64,000 bases of DNA, taken from positions 1-64,000 of the forward strand of contig NZ_KB906269.1 of the NCBI RefSeq assembly GCF_000381265.1, given 5' to 3'. Within the stretch, counting starts at the first letter, position 1. Every line of letters begins with the position of its first letter. A model generated the notes under the pieces. The model saw nothing but the letters and a program-made list of their open reading frames with translations, was not told the origin of the DNA and made no database searches. Shown in pieces: positions 25,601 to 33,776 of this stretch. The translations under genes and the position numbers were made by a program. The stretch comes from Curvibacter lanceolatus ATCC 14669 (GTDB lineage Bacteria > Pseudomonadota > Gammaproteobacteria > Burkholderiales > Burkholderiaceae_C).

Positions 25601-25903
25601 GGGCTGCCCCGTGCCGAGGCCCTGCTGCTGGCGGCCCGGGTGCGGCTGCGCCCCATCCTGATGACCACGCTGGCCATGATCTTCGGCATGGTGCCGCTGG
25701 CCTTTGCCATCACCGAAGGCTCCGAGCAGCGCGCCCCCATGGGGCAGGCCGTGATCGGGGGGGTGATCACCTCCTCCTTGCTGACCCTGGTGGTGGTGCC
25801 GGTGGTGTATTGCTACCTCGACGACCTCGCTGCATGGCTGCGCCGTTCGCGCCAGCGCGGCCAAACGCCGGCCAGCCCGCCTAAAATCGATGGTTTGTCC
25901 TGA
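22697..25903 (+). CDS. RND multidrug efflux permease
   Basis: Protein of 1068 residues, the normal length for HAE-1/AcrB-type proton antiporters. Twelve membrane helices surround two large periplasmic loops. The proton relay is visible: paired Asp in LCVGLLIDDAIVVRENI (TM4) and Lys in MGLVTKNAILLVDFA (TM10). The N-terminus (FTRVSLKNPVFATMVMLAIVVLGLFSY) and DQFPNIDFPVVVVTTEYPGASP are typical. Substrate unknown. It follows its adaptor directly and is followed by pcm, rhodanese and tolC. Confidence 0.94.
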   Translation: MWFTRVSLKNPVFATMVMLAIVVLGLFSYQRLQVDQFPNIDFPVVVVTTEYPGASPEIVESEVTKKVEEGVNSIAGINNLTSRTYLGQSVVIIEFQLQIDGRKAAEDVREKVASIRPNFRTEVKEPRVLRFDPASKAVWSLAVLPEATAGGGQGMSPVELTNWADQVLKKRLENVRGVGSVSLVGGTKREINIYLNPAAMESFGVTADQVATAVRNEAQDLPVGSVRSLAQERVVQIDARMQRPEDFGRLIVARRGGSPVRLEQVARVADGAQELDSLALYNGQRTLLLSVQKAQDENTIQVVDGLYKAIDEMKGQLPPGLSLQPILDGSRPIRVAVDNVRRTLIEGAVLTVLIVFLFLNSWRSTLITGLTLPIALIGTFLFMNLFGFTINMITLMALSLCVGLLIDDAIVVRENIVRHVQMGKTAFQASLDGTQEIGLAVLATTLSIVAVFLPIGFMEGIIGKFFHEFGITIVAAVMISMFVSFTLDPMLSSIWHDPSIHAHGERHAPVTLYDKTIGRVTGAFDDATEWLAEGYQTLLRWSLGHRLATLLLALAIFVLSVVMVPLLGTEFVPKADFSETTINFYTPVGSSLEATEAKARQVEAIVREAPEVRYTLATINTGTAQGKMYASLYVRLVDRKQRSRSVDQMSAALRERLRQVPGITVTHVGLLDSVGGSKQVEFSLQGPDQTELERLSRLVMDKVRGIPGLVDLDSSVKDPAPQISVQLRRDAASDLGLSVGQVGQSLRLLVAGETEGTWRAPDDQTYDINVRLAPDARNSPQDLERLPFALATAADGSTRVVRLNQVAQVRDSTGSNQINRRDLTREVAINANVYGRSAGEVSADIQKSMQGVQLPPGYRYAFSGSTKSMAESFGYAVSALAMAVIFIYMILASQFKSFLQPLALMTSLPLTLIGVVLALLMFGSTLSMFSIIGVVMLMGLVTKNAILLVDFAIRAREGGLDAQGQSVAGLPRAEALLLAARVRLRPILMTTLAMIFGMVPLAFAITEGSEQRAPMGQAVIGGVITSSLLTLVVVPVVYCYLDDLAAWLRRSRQRGQTPASPPKIDGLS

Positions 25904-25925
25904 TCCACCGCCGGAGAACCCCAAC

Positions 25926-26591
25926 ATGTCCATGCCCCAGAACCTCGAGCAAGCCCGTTTCAACATGATCGAACAGCAGATCCGCCCCTGGGATGTGCAC
26001 GCGCCTGAGATCCTGGAACTGCTCAACACCCTGCACCGCGAAGACTTTGTGCCCGAAAGCCAGCGCGCCATCGCCTTCGTCGACATGGAAGTGCCCCTGC
26101 CCGGCGGCCAGGTGATGCTGGCCCCCAAGTACGAAGCCCGTGTGATGCAGGAGCTGAAGGTGCAGAAGAACGAGAAGGTGCTCGAGATCGGCACCGGTTC
26201 GGGCTACATGGCCGCCCTGCTGGCCCACCAGGCACAGCGTGTGGTCAGCCTCGAAATCAACCCCGAACTGGCCGAGTTCGCCCGTGGCAACCTGCAGCGC
26301 GCCGGCATCCACAACGTGGAAGTGCGCGTGGCCGATGGCGCCCGCACGGTGCAGGCCGACGGCCCCTTCGACGTGATCGTGCTGAGCGGCTCGGTGGCCG
26401 AAGTGCCCCCCGCCCTGCTCGACCAGCTCAAGGTCGGTGGCCGCCTGTTCGCCATCGTGGGTTACGAGCCTGTGATGCGTGCCCACTACATCACCCGCAG
26501 CGGCGCCAAGACCTTCGAGACCAAGACCCCCTGGGACACCATCGCGCCCCGCCTGCAGAATTTCCCCGAGCCTTCGCGCTTCCGTTTCTGA
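25926..26591 (+). CDS. Protein-L-isoaspartate O-methyltransferase-like protein
   Basis: Protein of 221 residues related to Pcm, which methylates isoaspartyl sites in ageing proteins with S-adenosylmethionine. The SAM motif I is VLEIGTGSGYMAALLA; REDFVP and the MLAPKYEARVMQEL segment align with Pcm. The family's substrate signature (usually P-Y-x-Q-P-x-I/V) is replaced here by LAPKYEAR, so this is the divergent Pcm-like form. It sits before rhodanese and tolC, an arrangement I recall from related betaproteobacteria. Confidence 0.85.
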   Translation: MSMPQNLEQARFNMIEQQIRPWDVHAPEILELLNTLHREDFVPESQRAIAFVDMEVPLPGGQVMLAPKYEARVMQELKVQKNEKVLEIGTGSGYMAALLAHQAQRVVSLEINPELAEFARGNLQRAGIHNVEVRVADGARTVQADGPFDVIVLSGSVAEVPPALLDQLKVGGRLFAIVGYEPVMRAHYITRSGAKTFETKTPWDTIAPRLQNFPEPSRFRF

Positions 26592-26610
26592 CCCTCACCG
26601 GAACCCTTGC

Positions 26611-26952
26611 ATGATCGACCAAGTCCGACCCGCCAGCCTGAATGACTGGCTCCAGTCCCACCCCGGCGTCCAGCCCATCGTGCTGGACGTGCGCGAACCC
26701 TGGGAGCTGCAGACCGCCAGCATCAAGCCGGCGGCGGACTACCGGCTGGTCAGCATTCCGATGGGAGAGATTCCGGCGCGACTGGCCGAACTGGACCCCG
26801 CCACCCCGGTGGCCTGCCTGTGCCACCACGGGGCCCGCAGCCAGCGCGTCGCTGCCTTTTTGGCAGCAAACGGTTTTGAATCGGTCGTCAACCTGGCCGG
26901 CGGCATCCATGCCTGGGCTCTGGAGCGCGACCCTGAAGTGCCCGTTTATTGA
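26611..26952 (+). CDS. Single-domain rhodanese-like protein
   Basis: Protein of 113 residues forming one rhodanese domain: PIVLDVREPWEL near the N-terminus and the active loop CLCHHGARSQRV, in which the catalytic Cys begins CHHGAR, then VVNLAGGIHAWALERDP. Probably transfers sulfane sulphur to an unknown acceptor. It lies 19 bp after the pcm-like gene and 25 bp before tolC. Confidence 0.9.
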   Translation: MIDQVRPASLNDWLQSHPGVQPIVLDVREPWELQTASIKPAADYRLVSIPMGEIPARLAELDPATPVACLCHHGARSQRVAAFLAANGFESVVNLAGGIHAWALERDPEVPVY

Positions 26953-26977
26953 TGAACCTCCCCGGAGTGCCTTTTCC

Positions 26978-28354
26978 ATGCCTTCCATGCAAGATTCTTT
27001 TCATGCCCTGCGGCGGCTGCCCGCTCTGCTGACCCTGATCGGCCTGACCACGGGCCTGAGCGCGCTCAGCACCCCGCTGCACGCCCAAAGCCTGGACGAG
27101 TTGTACCAGGCCGCCCGCGACTACGACGCCAGCTACCGCGGCGCCCGCTCGCAGTTCGAGGCCACGCTGGCCCGCGCCGAACAGGCCAAGGCCAATCTGC
27201 GCCCCACCATCGGCATGCAGACCTCGATCACCCGCAGCACCGTGTCGGGCAACATCGATTCGGTGCCTTATTTCAAACACCCCTATGGCGTGCGCCAGAA
27301 CGGTGTCAACCTGACTCAGCCGCTGTACCGCCCGGGCAACCTGGCCTCCTACCAGCAAGGCGAAAAGCTGCTGCTGCAGGCCGATGCCCAACTGGCCCTG
27401 GCTGAACAAGACCTGATCGTGCGGGTGAGCCAGGCCTATTTCGACGTGCTGGCCGCGCAAGACAGTCTGGTCTTCGTGCAAGCCCAGAAGGTGGCGGTGG
27501 AAGAACAGCTCGCCTCGGCCCAGCGCAACTTCGAGGTGGGCACCGCGACCATCACCGACACGCGCGAGGCGCAGGCCCGGCGCGACCTGGTGCTGAGCCA
27601 AGAGATTGCGGCCCAGAACGACCTGCGGGTGAAACGCCTGTTCCTGGATCAACTGGTGGGCCGCAGCAACACCACGCCCAAGCCCCTGCAGCCCAACGTG
27701 CCCATCAGCGCGCCGCCGGCCGAGCAGATCAGCCAATGGATCGAAGCCACCAGCGGGCACCCCAGCGTGCAACTGGCCCAGACCGCGGTCGACGTGGCCG
27801 AACTGGAAGTGCGCAAGGCCCAGGCCGGCGAAAAGCCCACGGTCGACCTCACGGGCAGCTATGGCTTTGCCCGCAATGAGAACGGCTCCAGCCTCTCGCC
27901 CACCAGCACTGTGAGCTCGCGTATCTACCAGGGCTCGATCGGGGTGACCATGAACATCCCCCTGTACGCCGGTGGTGCGCTGCAGAACCGCATCCGCGAA
28001 ACCCTGTCGCTCGAAGACAAGGCCCGCAGCGACCTCGAAGCCGCCCGCCGCAACGTGGCCCAGGCCACCCGCAGCGCGTTCTACGGCGTGGTGTCCGGGG
28101 CCAGCCAGGTGCAGGCCCTGCAGGCGGCCGAGGCCTCCAGCCAGGTGGCGCTGGACGCCAACCGCCTGGGCTACCAGGTGGGTGTGCGCATCAACATCGA
28201 TGTGCTGAACTCGCAAAGCCAGCTCTACCAGACCAAGCGCGACCTGGCCCAGGCCCGCTACAACGTGCTGCTGGGCGGCCTGAAGCTGCGCCAGGCCAAC
28301 GGCAGCCTCAAGCCCGAAGACCTGCAGGCGGTCAATCAGTTGCTGCTGCCTTGA
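26978..28354 (+). CDS. tolC: TolC-family outer-membrane channel
   Basis: Protein of 458 residues with a signal peptide ending LHA|QSLDELY. Two repeats of long alpha-helical coiled coil are visible, with the typical landmarks NLRPTIGMQTS, VNLTQPLYRPGNLASYQQGE, QAYFDVLAAQDSL and VGVRINIDVLNSQSQLYQTKRDLAQARYN. It forms the trimeric duct used by RND and type I exporters. The codirectional adaptor and pump genes upstream suggest it serves that pump, though TolC is often shared. The ATG at 26978 has CCGGAG upstream. Confidence 0.92.
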   Translation: MPSMQDSFHALRRLPALLTLIGLTTGLSALSTPLHAQSLDELYQAARDYDASYRGARSQFEATLARAEQAKANLRPTIGMQTSITRSTVSGNIDSVPYFKHPYGVRQNGVNLTQPLYRPGNLASYQQGEKLLLQADAQLALAEQDLIVRVSQAYFDVLAAQDSLVFVQAQKVAVEEQLASAQRNFEVGTATITDTREAQARRDLVLSQEIAAQNDLRVKRLFLDQLVGRSNTTPKPLQPNVPISAPPAEQISQWIEATSGHPSVQLAQTAVDVAELEVRKAQAGEKPTVDLTGSYGFARNENGSSLSPTSTVSSRIYQGSIGVTMNIPLYAGGALQNRIRETLSLEDKARSDLEAARRNVAQATRSAFYGVVSGASQVQALQAAEASSQVALDANRLGYQVGVRINIDVLNSQSQLYQTKRDLAQARYNVLLGGLKLRQANGSLKPEDLQAVNQLLLP

Positions 28355-28418
28355 GTCCAGGGCCGGGGCCCAGCGCTGCCCCGCCGTAGAATCAGCCTTC
28401 ATTGTGGGAGCCGACCTG

Positions 28419-28709
28419 ATGAGACCCTCTGAAGCCCTGGCCTTGAACCGAGCCGCCATTCGGGAAGTCGTCGCCTCTCACCGCGCCGGCAATGCCCGCG
28501 TGTTCGGCTCGGTGCTGCACGGCCACGATACCGACAACAGCGACCTGGACATCCTGATCGATCCGACGCCGCAGACGACGCTGTTCGATATTGGCGCCAT
28601 CATGCACGACCTGCGCAAACTGCTGGGTGTGCCAGTTGACGTGCTCACGCCCAATGCACTCCCTGAAAGTTTCAGGGCCAGGGTCCTGGCGGAGGCTCGT
28701 CCGATATGA
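28419..28709 (+). CDS. mntA: MntA-type nucleotidyltransferase antitoxin
   Basis: Protein of 96 residues. The minimal nucleotidyltransferase motif is GSVLHGHDTDNSDLDILID with Gly-Ser at 30-31 and the Asp pair at 42 and 44. MntA proteins adenylylate the partner HEPN toxin and so neutralise it. The ATG at 28419 has GGGAG upstream; an in-frame GTG lies 15 bases earlier. Its stop overlaps the toxin start by four bases. Confidence 0.88.
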   Translation: MRPSEALALNRAAIREVVASHRAGNARVFGSVLHGHDTDNSDLDILIDPTPQTTLFDIGAIMHDLRKLLGVPVDVLTPNALPESFRARVLAEARPI

Positions 28710-29095
28710 GTCGGGATCTCCAGCGTTTGCCAGACTACCTGGCGCACATCCTGGAAGCCATAGAGCGCATCGACAGCTATACCCGACACCTGGACGCCAA
28801 GGCCTTCACCAACGAGAAGTTGGTACAGGACGCAGTGATCCGCAACCTGGAAGTCATCGGCGAGGCGGGTAACAACATTGAAAAGCACCACCCAGGCTTT
28901 GCTGCAGCGCACCCGGAACTGCCACTGTCGATTGCCTACGACATGCGCAATGCCCTGGCCCATGGTTACTTCAAGGTGGATCTTGCAGTCGTCTGGCAAA
29001 CGATCCAGAGTGACCTGCCAGAGTTGAAGGTGCGCATCACCAGGGCCCGAGAAGACCTTCTCGACGGTCAGGATCCAGCGATTTTGGGGCCTTGA
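28706..29095 (+). CDS. hepT: HepT-type HEPN ribonuclease toxin (DUF86)
   Basis: Protein of 129 residues, all-helical. The HEPN catalytic motif RX4HXY is R81-NALA-H86-G-Y88, in MRNALAHGYFKVD. Tyr88 is the residue that MntA would modify. HepT cleaves RNA, shutting down translation in stress or phage infection. It is translationally coupled to mntA (ATGA overlap) and lies between tolC and the convergent waaA. Confidence 0.88.
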   Translation: MSRDLQRLPDYLAHILEAIERIDSYTRHLDAKAFTNEKLVQDAVIRNLEVIGEAGNNIEKHHPGFAAAHPELPLSIAYDMRNALAHGYFKVDLAVVWQTIQSDLPELKVRITRAREDLLDGQDPAILGP

Positions 29096-29123
29096 GTTCG
29101 GCGGCCCCCCTCAGCCCACCCCA

Positions 29124-30440
29124 TCAAGCACTCCCTGCAGCCCACAACCCGGCCGCCGCCTCAGCCGTGCGCTGCGCAGCCCCCCGATGCGCCTGGGTGA
29201 ACGCCACCGCAGCCTGCGCCGCATCCAGACAACGGCGCTCGTCGGCCAGCAAAGCCTGGGCCTGGCCCACCGCATGGGCCATGTCGCTGACGCGCCATGC
29301 GGCGCCCGCCTCCAGGGCCAGTTCGACCGCATCGGCAAAATTGAAGGTGTGCGGGCCCACCAGCACCGGGCAACCGCTGGCACAGGCCTCGATCAGGTTC
29401 TGCCCCCCCAGTGGCTCGAAACTGCCCCCCAGCAAGGCCAGGCGGGCCAAGCGGTAATACAGGGCCATTTCGCCGAGTGAATCGCCAATCCAGACATCGG
29501 CCTGGGGTGGCAACACCGGGGCCGCCAGGTCGCCCCATTGGCTGCGCCGGGCCACTGTCAGGCCGGCGCTCTTGAACAAGGCCGCCACCTCGTCAAAGCG
29601 CTGGGGATGCCGCGGCACCACCAGCCACTGGATGGCCGCATTGCCCACACTGCCTGCATTGCTGCGCCAGCTTTCGATCAGGGCGGCCTCTTCGCCCTCG
29701 CGCGAACTGGCCAACAGCACCACGCGCTGACCCCGCTCGTTGTCCAGGCGGCGAGCCAAGGCCCGCCCCAGTGACTGCTGAGCCTCATCGGGCTGGGCAT
29801 CGAACTTGACATTGCCGAGCACCGCTTGAACAGGCGCCCCCACCGAGCGCAGCCGAACGGCGTCGTCCTCGGTCTGGGCCCAGACGGCGCTGAAGCCTCG
29901 GTAGGCCGGCCCGCTGAGCCAGCGCAGGCGCTGGGCCGCAGCACGTGAGCGCTCGTTGAGCCGGGCATTGGCCAGCGCCAAAGGGATCCCGGCCCCCTGA
30001 CAGGCCGCGATCAGATTGGGCCAGACCTCGGTTTCCATGATCAGCCCCAGCGCGGGCCGGAAATGGCGCACAAAACGCTGCACCGCCGCTGGCGTGTCCC
30101 AGGGCTGCCAGACCTGCACATCGCCTTCGCGCAGCAGGCGCAGCCCTTCGGCCCGGCCAGTGGCCGTGCCATGGGTCAGCAGCAATCGAAACGGCCAGCC
30201 GCGGCGCGCCCATTCCGAGCGCAGCGCCGCGATCAGGATGCCGGCGGCCCGGGTCTCGCCGAGCGACACCGCGTGCACCCAGACAAAACCTTGCCCGGGC
30301 GCGTGGCTGTAGTGACCGAATCGCTCTTCGATCGCCTCCAGGTAACCCGGCTCGTTGACCCCGCGGCGCGCCAGCTTGCGCCGCAACAGGGGTTGAGCGG
30401 CCACCAGGGCGGCCGAATAGAGGGTGCGCGCCAGGGTCAT
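29124..30440 (-). CDS. waaA: 3-deoxy-D-manno-octulosonic acid (Kdo) transferase
   Basis: Protein of 438 residues. Inner-membrane-anchored glycosyltransferase that adds Kdo from CMP-Kdo to lipid IVA, an essential early step in lipopolysaccharide core synthesis. Seen in order: an N-terminal hydrophobic anchor, RFGHYSHAPGQGFVWVHAVSLGETRAA (catalytic Glu in SLGE), LITHGTATGR-like segment LLTHGTATGRAEG, the ATTETEVWPNL-like METEVWPNLIAACQ, LANARLNERS, and the C-terminal GGSFEPLGGQNLIEACASGCPVLVGPHTFNFAD. Confidence 0.95.
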   Translation of the reverse strand: MTLARTLYSAALVAAQPLLRRKLARRGVNEPGYLEAIEERFGHYSHAPGQGFVWVHAVSLGETRAAGILIAALRSEWARRGWPFRLLLTHGTATGRAEGLRLLREGDVQVWQPWDTPAAVQRFVRHFRPALGLIMETEVWPNLIAACQGAGIPLALANARLNERSRAAAQRLRWLSGPAYRGFSAVWAQTEDDAVRLRSVGAPVQAVLGNVKFDAQPDEAQQSLGRALARRLDNERGQRVVLLASSREGEEAALIESWRSNAGSVGNAAIQWLVVPRHPQRFDEVAALFKSAGLTVARRSQWGDLAAPVLPPQADVWIGDSLGEMALYYRLARLALLGGSFEPLGGQNLIEACASGCPVLVGPHTFNFADAVELALEAGAAWRVSDMAHAVGQAQALLADERRCLDAAQAAVAFTQAHRGAAQRTAEAAAGLWAAGSA

Positions 30441-30497
30441 GCGCGGCCGGCGTGAGGATGGCGGTGGGATGCGGTCAATGCCGTGGCCGTCGGTGGG

Positions 30498-31913
30498 TCA
30501 GTGGGCCGCGCTGCCGACCTGGGCATCGGGCTTGATCTGGCGCAGCAGGGCCAGCATGTCGCCCTCGATGCGGTGCAGGGCCTCGGCGTTCTGTCCTTCA
30601 AAGCGCAGCACCAGCACCGGCGTGGTGTTGGAGGCACGGATCAGGCCAAAGCCATCGGCCCAGTCCACCCGCAGGCCGTCGATGGCCGAAATGGCCGGCG
30701 TGTCACTGTCGCCGCGCACAGCGGCCCGTTGCGCCAGGAAAGCGGGCGCTGCGGCCTGCAGTTCGGCCGTGACGCGGTGCGGCTCGCCTTCGGCGCAGGC
30801 CACATTCAACTCAGGCGTCGAATGGCTTTGCGGCAGGCCGTTGAGCACCGCATTGGCATCAGGGTGGCGGCTCAGGATCTCCAGCAGACGGCAACCCGCA
30901 TAGGTGCCATCGTCAAAGCCGTACCAGCGCTCTTTGAAGAAGATGTGGCCGCTCATCTCGCCGCCGAGGGGAGCGTTGGTTTCGCGCATGCGGGCCTTGA
31001 TCAGCGAGTGGCCGGTCTTGAACATCACCGGCACCCCGCCAGCGGCCGCGATCTCGGGCGCCAGGCGCTGGGTGCATTTGACGTCGAACACGATCTCGCC
31101 GCCGGGCACCCGCGACAGCACGTCGCGCGCAAACAGCATCATCTGGCGGTCGGGGAAGATGTTCTGACCGTCCTTGGTGACGATGCCCAGGCGGTCGCCG
31201 TCGCCATCAAAAGCCAGGCCCAGTTCGGCGTCACCGGCCTGCAAGGCGGCCATCAGGTCGCGCAGGTTTTCGGGCTTGCTGGGGTCGGGGTGGTGGTTGG
31301 GAAAGTCGCCATCGACCTCGCTGAACAGTTCGGTCACCTCGCAACCCAGGGCGCGGAAGATGGCCGGCGCCGACGCACCGGCAATGCCGTTGCCCGAGTC
31401 GACCACGATCTTCAGCGGGCGGGCCAGCTTCACATCGCCCACGATGCGGTCGCTGTAGGCGGGGCCCACGTCGGCCTGGCGCACGCTGCCACCGGCCAGG
31501 CGCGGAGCGCTGTCGGCCTCCATGGTGCGGCGCAGGGCCTGGATTTCATCGCCGTAGATGGCCTTGCCGGCCAGCACCATCTTGAAGCCGTTGTAGTCCT
31601 TGGGGTTGTGGCTGCCAGTGACCTGGATGCCGCTGCGGCACAGCGTGCTGGCGGCAAAGTACAGCATGGGCGTGGTCACCGCGCCCACATCGATCACCTC
31701 GATGCCCGCCGCCACCAGGCCACGGATCAGCGCCTGCACCAGGGACGGGCCGCTGAGGCGGCCATCACGCCCCACCGCCACCGTCTTTTCACCCAGGGCC
31801 TGGGCCGCCGCACCGAAAGCCAGGCCCAGGGCCTCGGCCACCTCGGTGTTCAGGGTCGTGGGCACAATGCCCCGGATGTCATAAGCCTTGAAGATCGCTG
31901 CATTCACTTGCAT
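30498..31913 (-). CDS. Phosphomannomutase/phosphoglucomutase
   Basis: Protein of 471 residues of the AlgC/ManB type. It interconverts hexose 1- and 6-phosphates to supply precursors for lipopolysaccharide and exopolysaccharide. Active phosphoserine loop TGSHNPKDYNGFK, metal loop FDGDGDRLG, sugar-binding loop GGEMSGHIFFKERWYG-DDG and the phosphate loop RASNTTPVLVLRFEG are all present. N-terminus FKAYDIRGIVP is typical. The ATG at 31913 was chosen because the conserved protein starts there; upstream in-frame residues look non-coding. Confidence 0.94.
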   Translation of the reverse strand: MQVNAAIFKAYDIRGIVPTTLNTEVAEALGLAFGAAAQALGEKTVAVGRDGRLSGPSLVQALIRGLVAAGIEVIDVGAVTTPMLYFAASTLCRSGIQVTGSHNPKDYNGFKMVLAGKAIYGDEIQALRRTMEADSAPRLAGGSVRQADVGPAYSDRIVGDVKLARPLKIVVDSGNGIAGASAPAIFRALGCEVTELFSEVDGDFPNHHPDPSKPENLRDLMAALQAGDAELGLAFDGDGDRLGIVTKDGQNIFPDRQMMLFARDVLSRVPGGEIVFDVKCTQRLAPEIAAAGGVPVMFKTGHSLIKARMRETNAPLGGEMSGHIFFKERWYGFDDGTYAGCRLLEILSRHPDANAVLNGLPQSHSTPELNVACAEGEPHRVTAELQAAAPAFLAQRAAVRGDSDTPAISAIDGLRVDWADGFGLIRASNTTPVLVLRFEGQNAEALHRIEGDMLALLRQIKPDAQVGSAAH

Positions 31914-31951
31914 GGATAGAGCCCGTACGGAGGATGTGTCACTGGTGAAAA

Positions 31952-31970
31952 CCGGCACACCGTGTGCCGG
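31952..31970. other. Hairpin in the leader of the phosphomannomutase gene
   Basis: CCGGCACAC/GTGTGCCGG is a perfect 9-bp inverted repeat separated by one base, 39 bp before the start codon. A TACAAT (-10-like) on the minus strand lies at 31982-31987. It could be an operator or a leader hairpin. Confidence 0.4.
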
Positions 31971-32091
31971 AACTTCGCCCGATTGTAGTGAGGGGAAAGC
32001 CTGAGTTGACAATTTCTTACTCATCCGTTTAGGGGAAGGATGGGGTCCGAAAACGGCCAGCACATCCCCCTGCGCTGCGTATCATGCCGGC

Positions 32092-33723
32092 ATGCCCTCG
32101 CCATCAGCCCCCGCCACAGAACTGCCTGAAAGTCATCTCCGACCGCCCGGGCAAATCCTGCACAGAGGGCTGAGCGCCGACCCCGACGCCTGCTACCTGG
32201 CACTCAGCACCCGCGATGCGCGCTTTGACGGCCATTTTTTCACGGGCGTCACCAGCACCGGCATCTACTGCCGTCCGGTCTGCACGGTGCGTGCGCCCAA
32301 ACGCGAAAACTGCCGCTTCTTTGAACTGGCCGCCCAGGCCGAGCAAGCGGGGTTTCGGCCCTGCCTGCGCTGCCGGCCCGAGCTGGCGCCCCAGACACTG
32401 GCCTGGTCCAGCACCGACGCACGCCGGATTCTGGCTGCCGAGGCCGCGCGCTGGCTGGACGACCCCAGCCACTGGCCCCAGGCCGGCGGCCCCGGGGCTG
32501 CACCGGTCATGACGCGCCTGGCCCATCATCTGGGGGTGAGTGACCGGCACCTGAGGCGCGTCTTTGAAGCCAGTCTGGGGGTGCCCCCCTTGCGCTACCT
32601 GCAGACCCGACGCCTGCTGGCCGCCAAGCAGTTGCTGACCGACACCCCCTTGCCAGTGACCGAGGTGGCGCAGGCGAGCGGCTTTGCCAGCCTGCGCCGA
32701 TTCAATGCCGCCTTTGTCGAACACTACGGCCTGAACCCCAGCCAATGGCGAAAGAGCTCGGATGTCGCCGGCCATGCGCAGGCCGCCATCCGCCTGGCCT
32801 ACCGACCTCCCTACGATCAGAGCGGGTTGGCGCGCTTTGTCACCCAGCGGGCCTTGCAAGGGCTGGAAACCGTCGAGTCGACGGTTGATGGCCTGCGCCT
32901 GGCGCGCACGCTGCGCCTGCCACCGCTGCGCAGCGGCGCCGCCCCCCTTGTGGGCTGGGTGCAGGTGCATTGGCCAGCAAAACAGCATCAGGTGTTGCTG
33001 CATTGCAGCGAAAGCCTGAGCCCCGCCCTGCCCTCACTGATCCGTCGGGTGCGCCAATGGCTGGACCTGGACGCCGATCCGGGCGCCATCGACCAGGTCT
33101 TGGCGCCGCATTTCGGATCACTGAACGGCCTGCGCGTGCCGGGCACGCTGGACGGGTTCGAGCTGGCGGTGCGCGCCATCCTGGGCCAGCAGGTCACCGT
33201 GGCGGGCGGGCGTACCTTGTGCCAGCGCCTGGTCGATCTGCTGGGCCCGGCCCTGTCCACCGATGCCAACGCCCCCACCGGCCTGAACCGGCTGTTCCCT
33301 GACGCTGCCACCCTGGCCGCCCTGGATGATGGCCAGGGCCTGGCGCCCTGCCTGGGCGAGCTGGGCATCGTGCGGCAACGGCAGCGCGCCCTGCTGGCCC
33401 TGGCGCAGGCAATGCACACAGGCCGTCTGGCCCTGGATGGCAGTGCCCCACTGGCCCAGACCTTGGCCACTCTCACCGCCCTGCCCGGCATCGGCGACTG
33501 GACAGCGCAATACATTGCCCTGCGCGCCCTGCGCTGGCCCGATGCCTTCCCGGCCGGCGATGGCGTGCTGCAGGAACGCCTGGGCACCCGCCCGCCCGGC
33601 AGCACACCACGCCAACGCCTGCTGGCCACCGAGGCCGCATCGGCCGCGTGGAAACCCTGGCGTGGCTATGCTGTGCTGCGCATCTGGGAACACGGCCCAC
33701 CCACGGTGGCTGGCACCGACTGA
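32092..33723 (+). CDS. Ada-AlkA fusion: alkylation-response activator with DNA glycosylase
   Basis: Protein of 543 residues combining three parts. Residues 30-100 are the Ada zinc domain, with cysteines at 60, 64, 91 and 94 at exactly the spacing of E. coli Ada; Cys60 is the expected methyl-phosphotriester acceptor. Residues 115-220 are an AraC-type helix-turn-helix. From about 240 to the end is AlkA, 3-methyladenine DNA glycosylase, with the helix-hairpin-helix LPGIGDWTAQYIALRAL and catalytic Asp in FPAGDGVL. The methylguanine transferase half of classical Ada is missing and is supplied by the next gene. Confidence 0.93.
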   Translation: MPSPSAPATELPESHLRPPGQILHRGLSADPDACYLALSTRDARFDGHFFTGVTSTGIYCRPVCTVRAPKRENCRFFELAAQAEQAGFRPCLRCRPELAPQTLAWSSTDARRILAAEAARWLDDPSHWPQAGGPGAAPVMTRLAHHLGVSDRHLRRVFEASLGVPPLRYLQTRRLLAAKQLLTDTPLPVTEVAQASGFASLRRFNAAFVEHYGLNPSQWRKSSDVAGHAQAAIRLAYRPPYDQSGLARFVTQRALQGLETVESTVDGLRLARTLRLPPLRSGAAPLVGWVQVHWPAKQHQVLLHCSESLSPALPSLIRRVRQWLDLDADPGAIDQVLAPHFGSLNGLRVPGTLDGFELAVRAILGQQVTVAGGRTLCQRLVDLLGPALSTDANAPTGLNRLFPDAATLAALDDGQGLAPCLGELGIVRQRQRALLALAQAMHTGRLALDGSAPLAQTLATLTALPGIGDWTAQYIALRALRWPDAFPAGDGVLQERLGTRPPGSTPRQRLLATEAASAAWKPWRGYAVLRIWEHGPPTVAGTD

Positions 33724-33776
33724 AACCGGCGACAAGCGCCCCGCCCCTTCCCACCTTCACCCCACAGGATCTGCTG

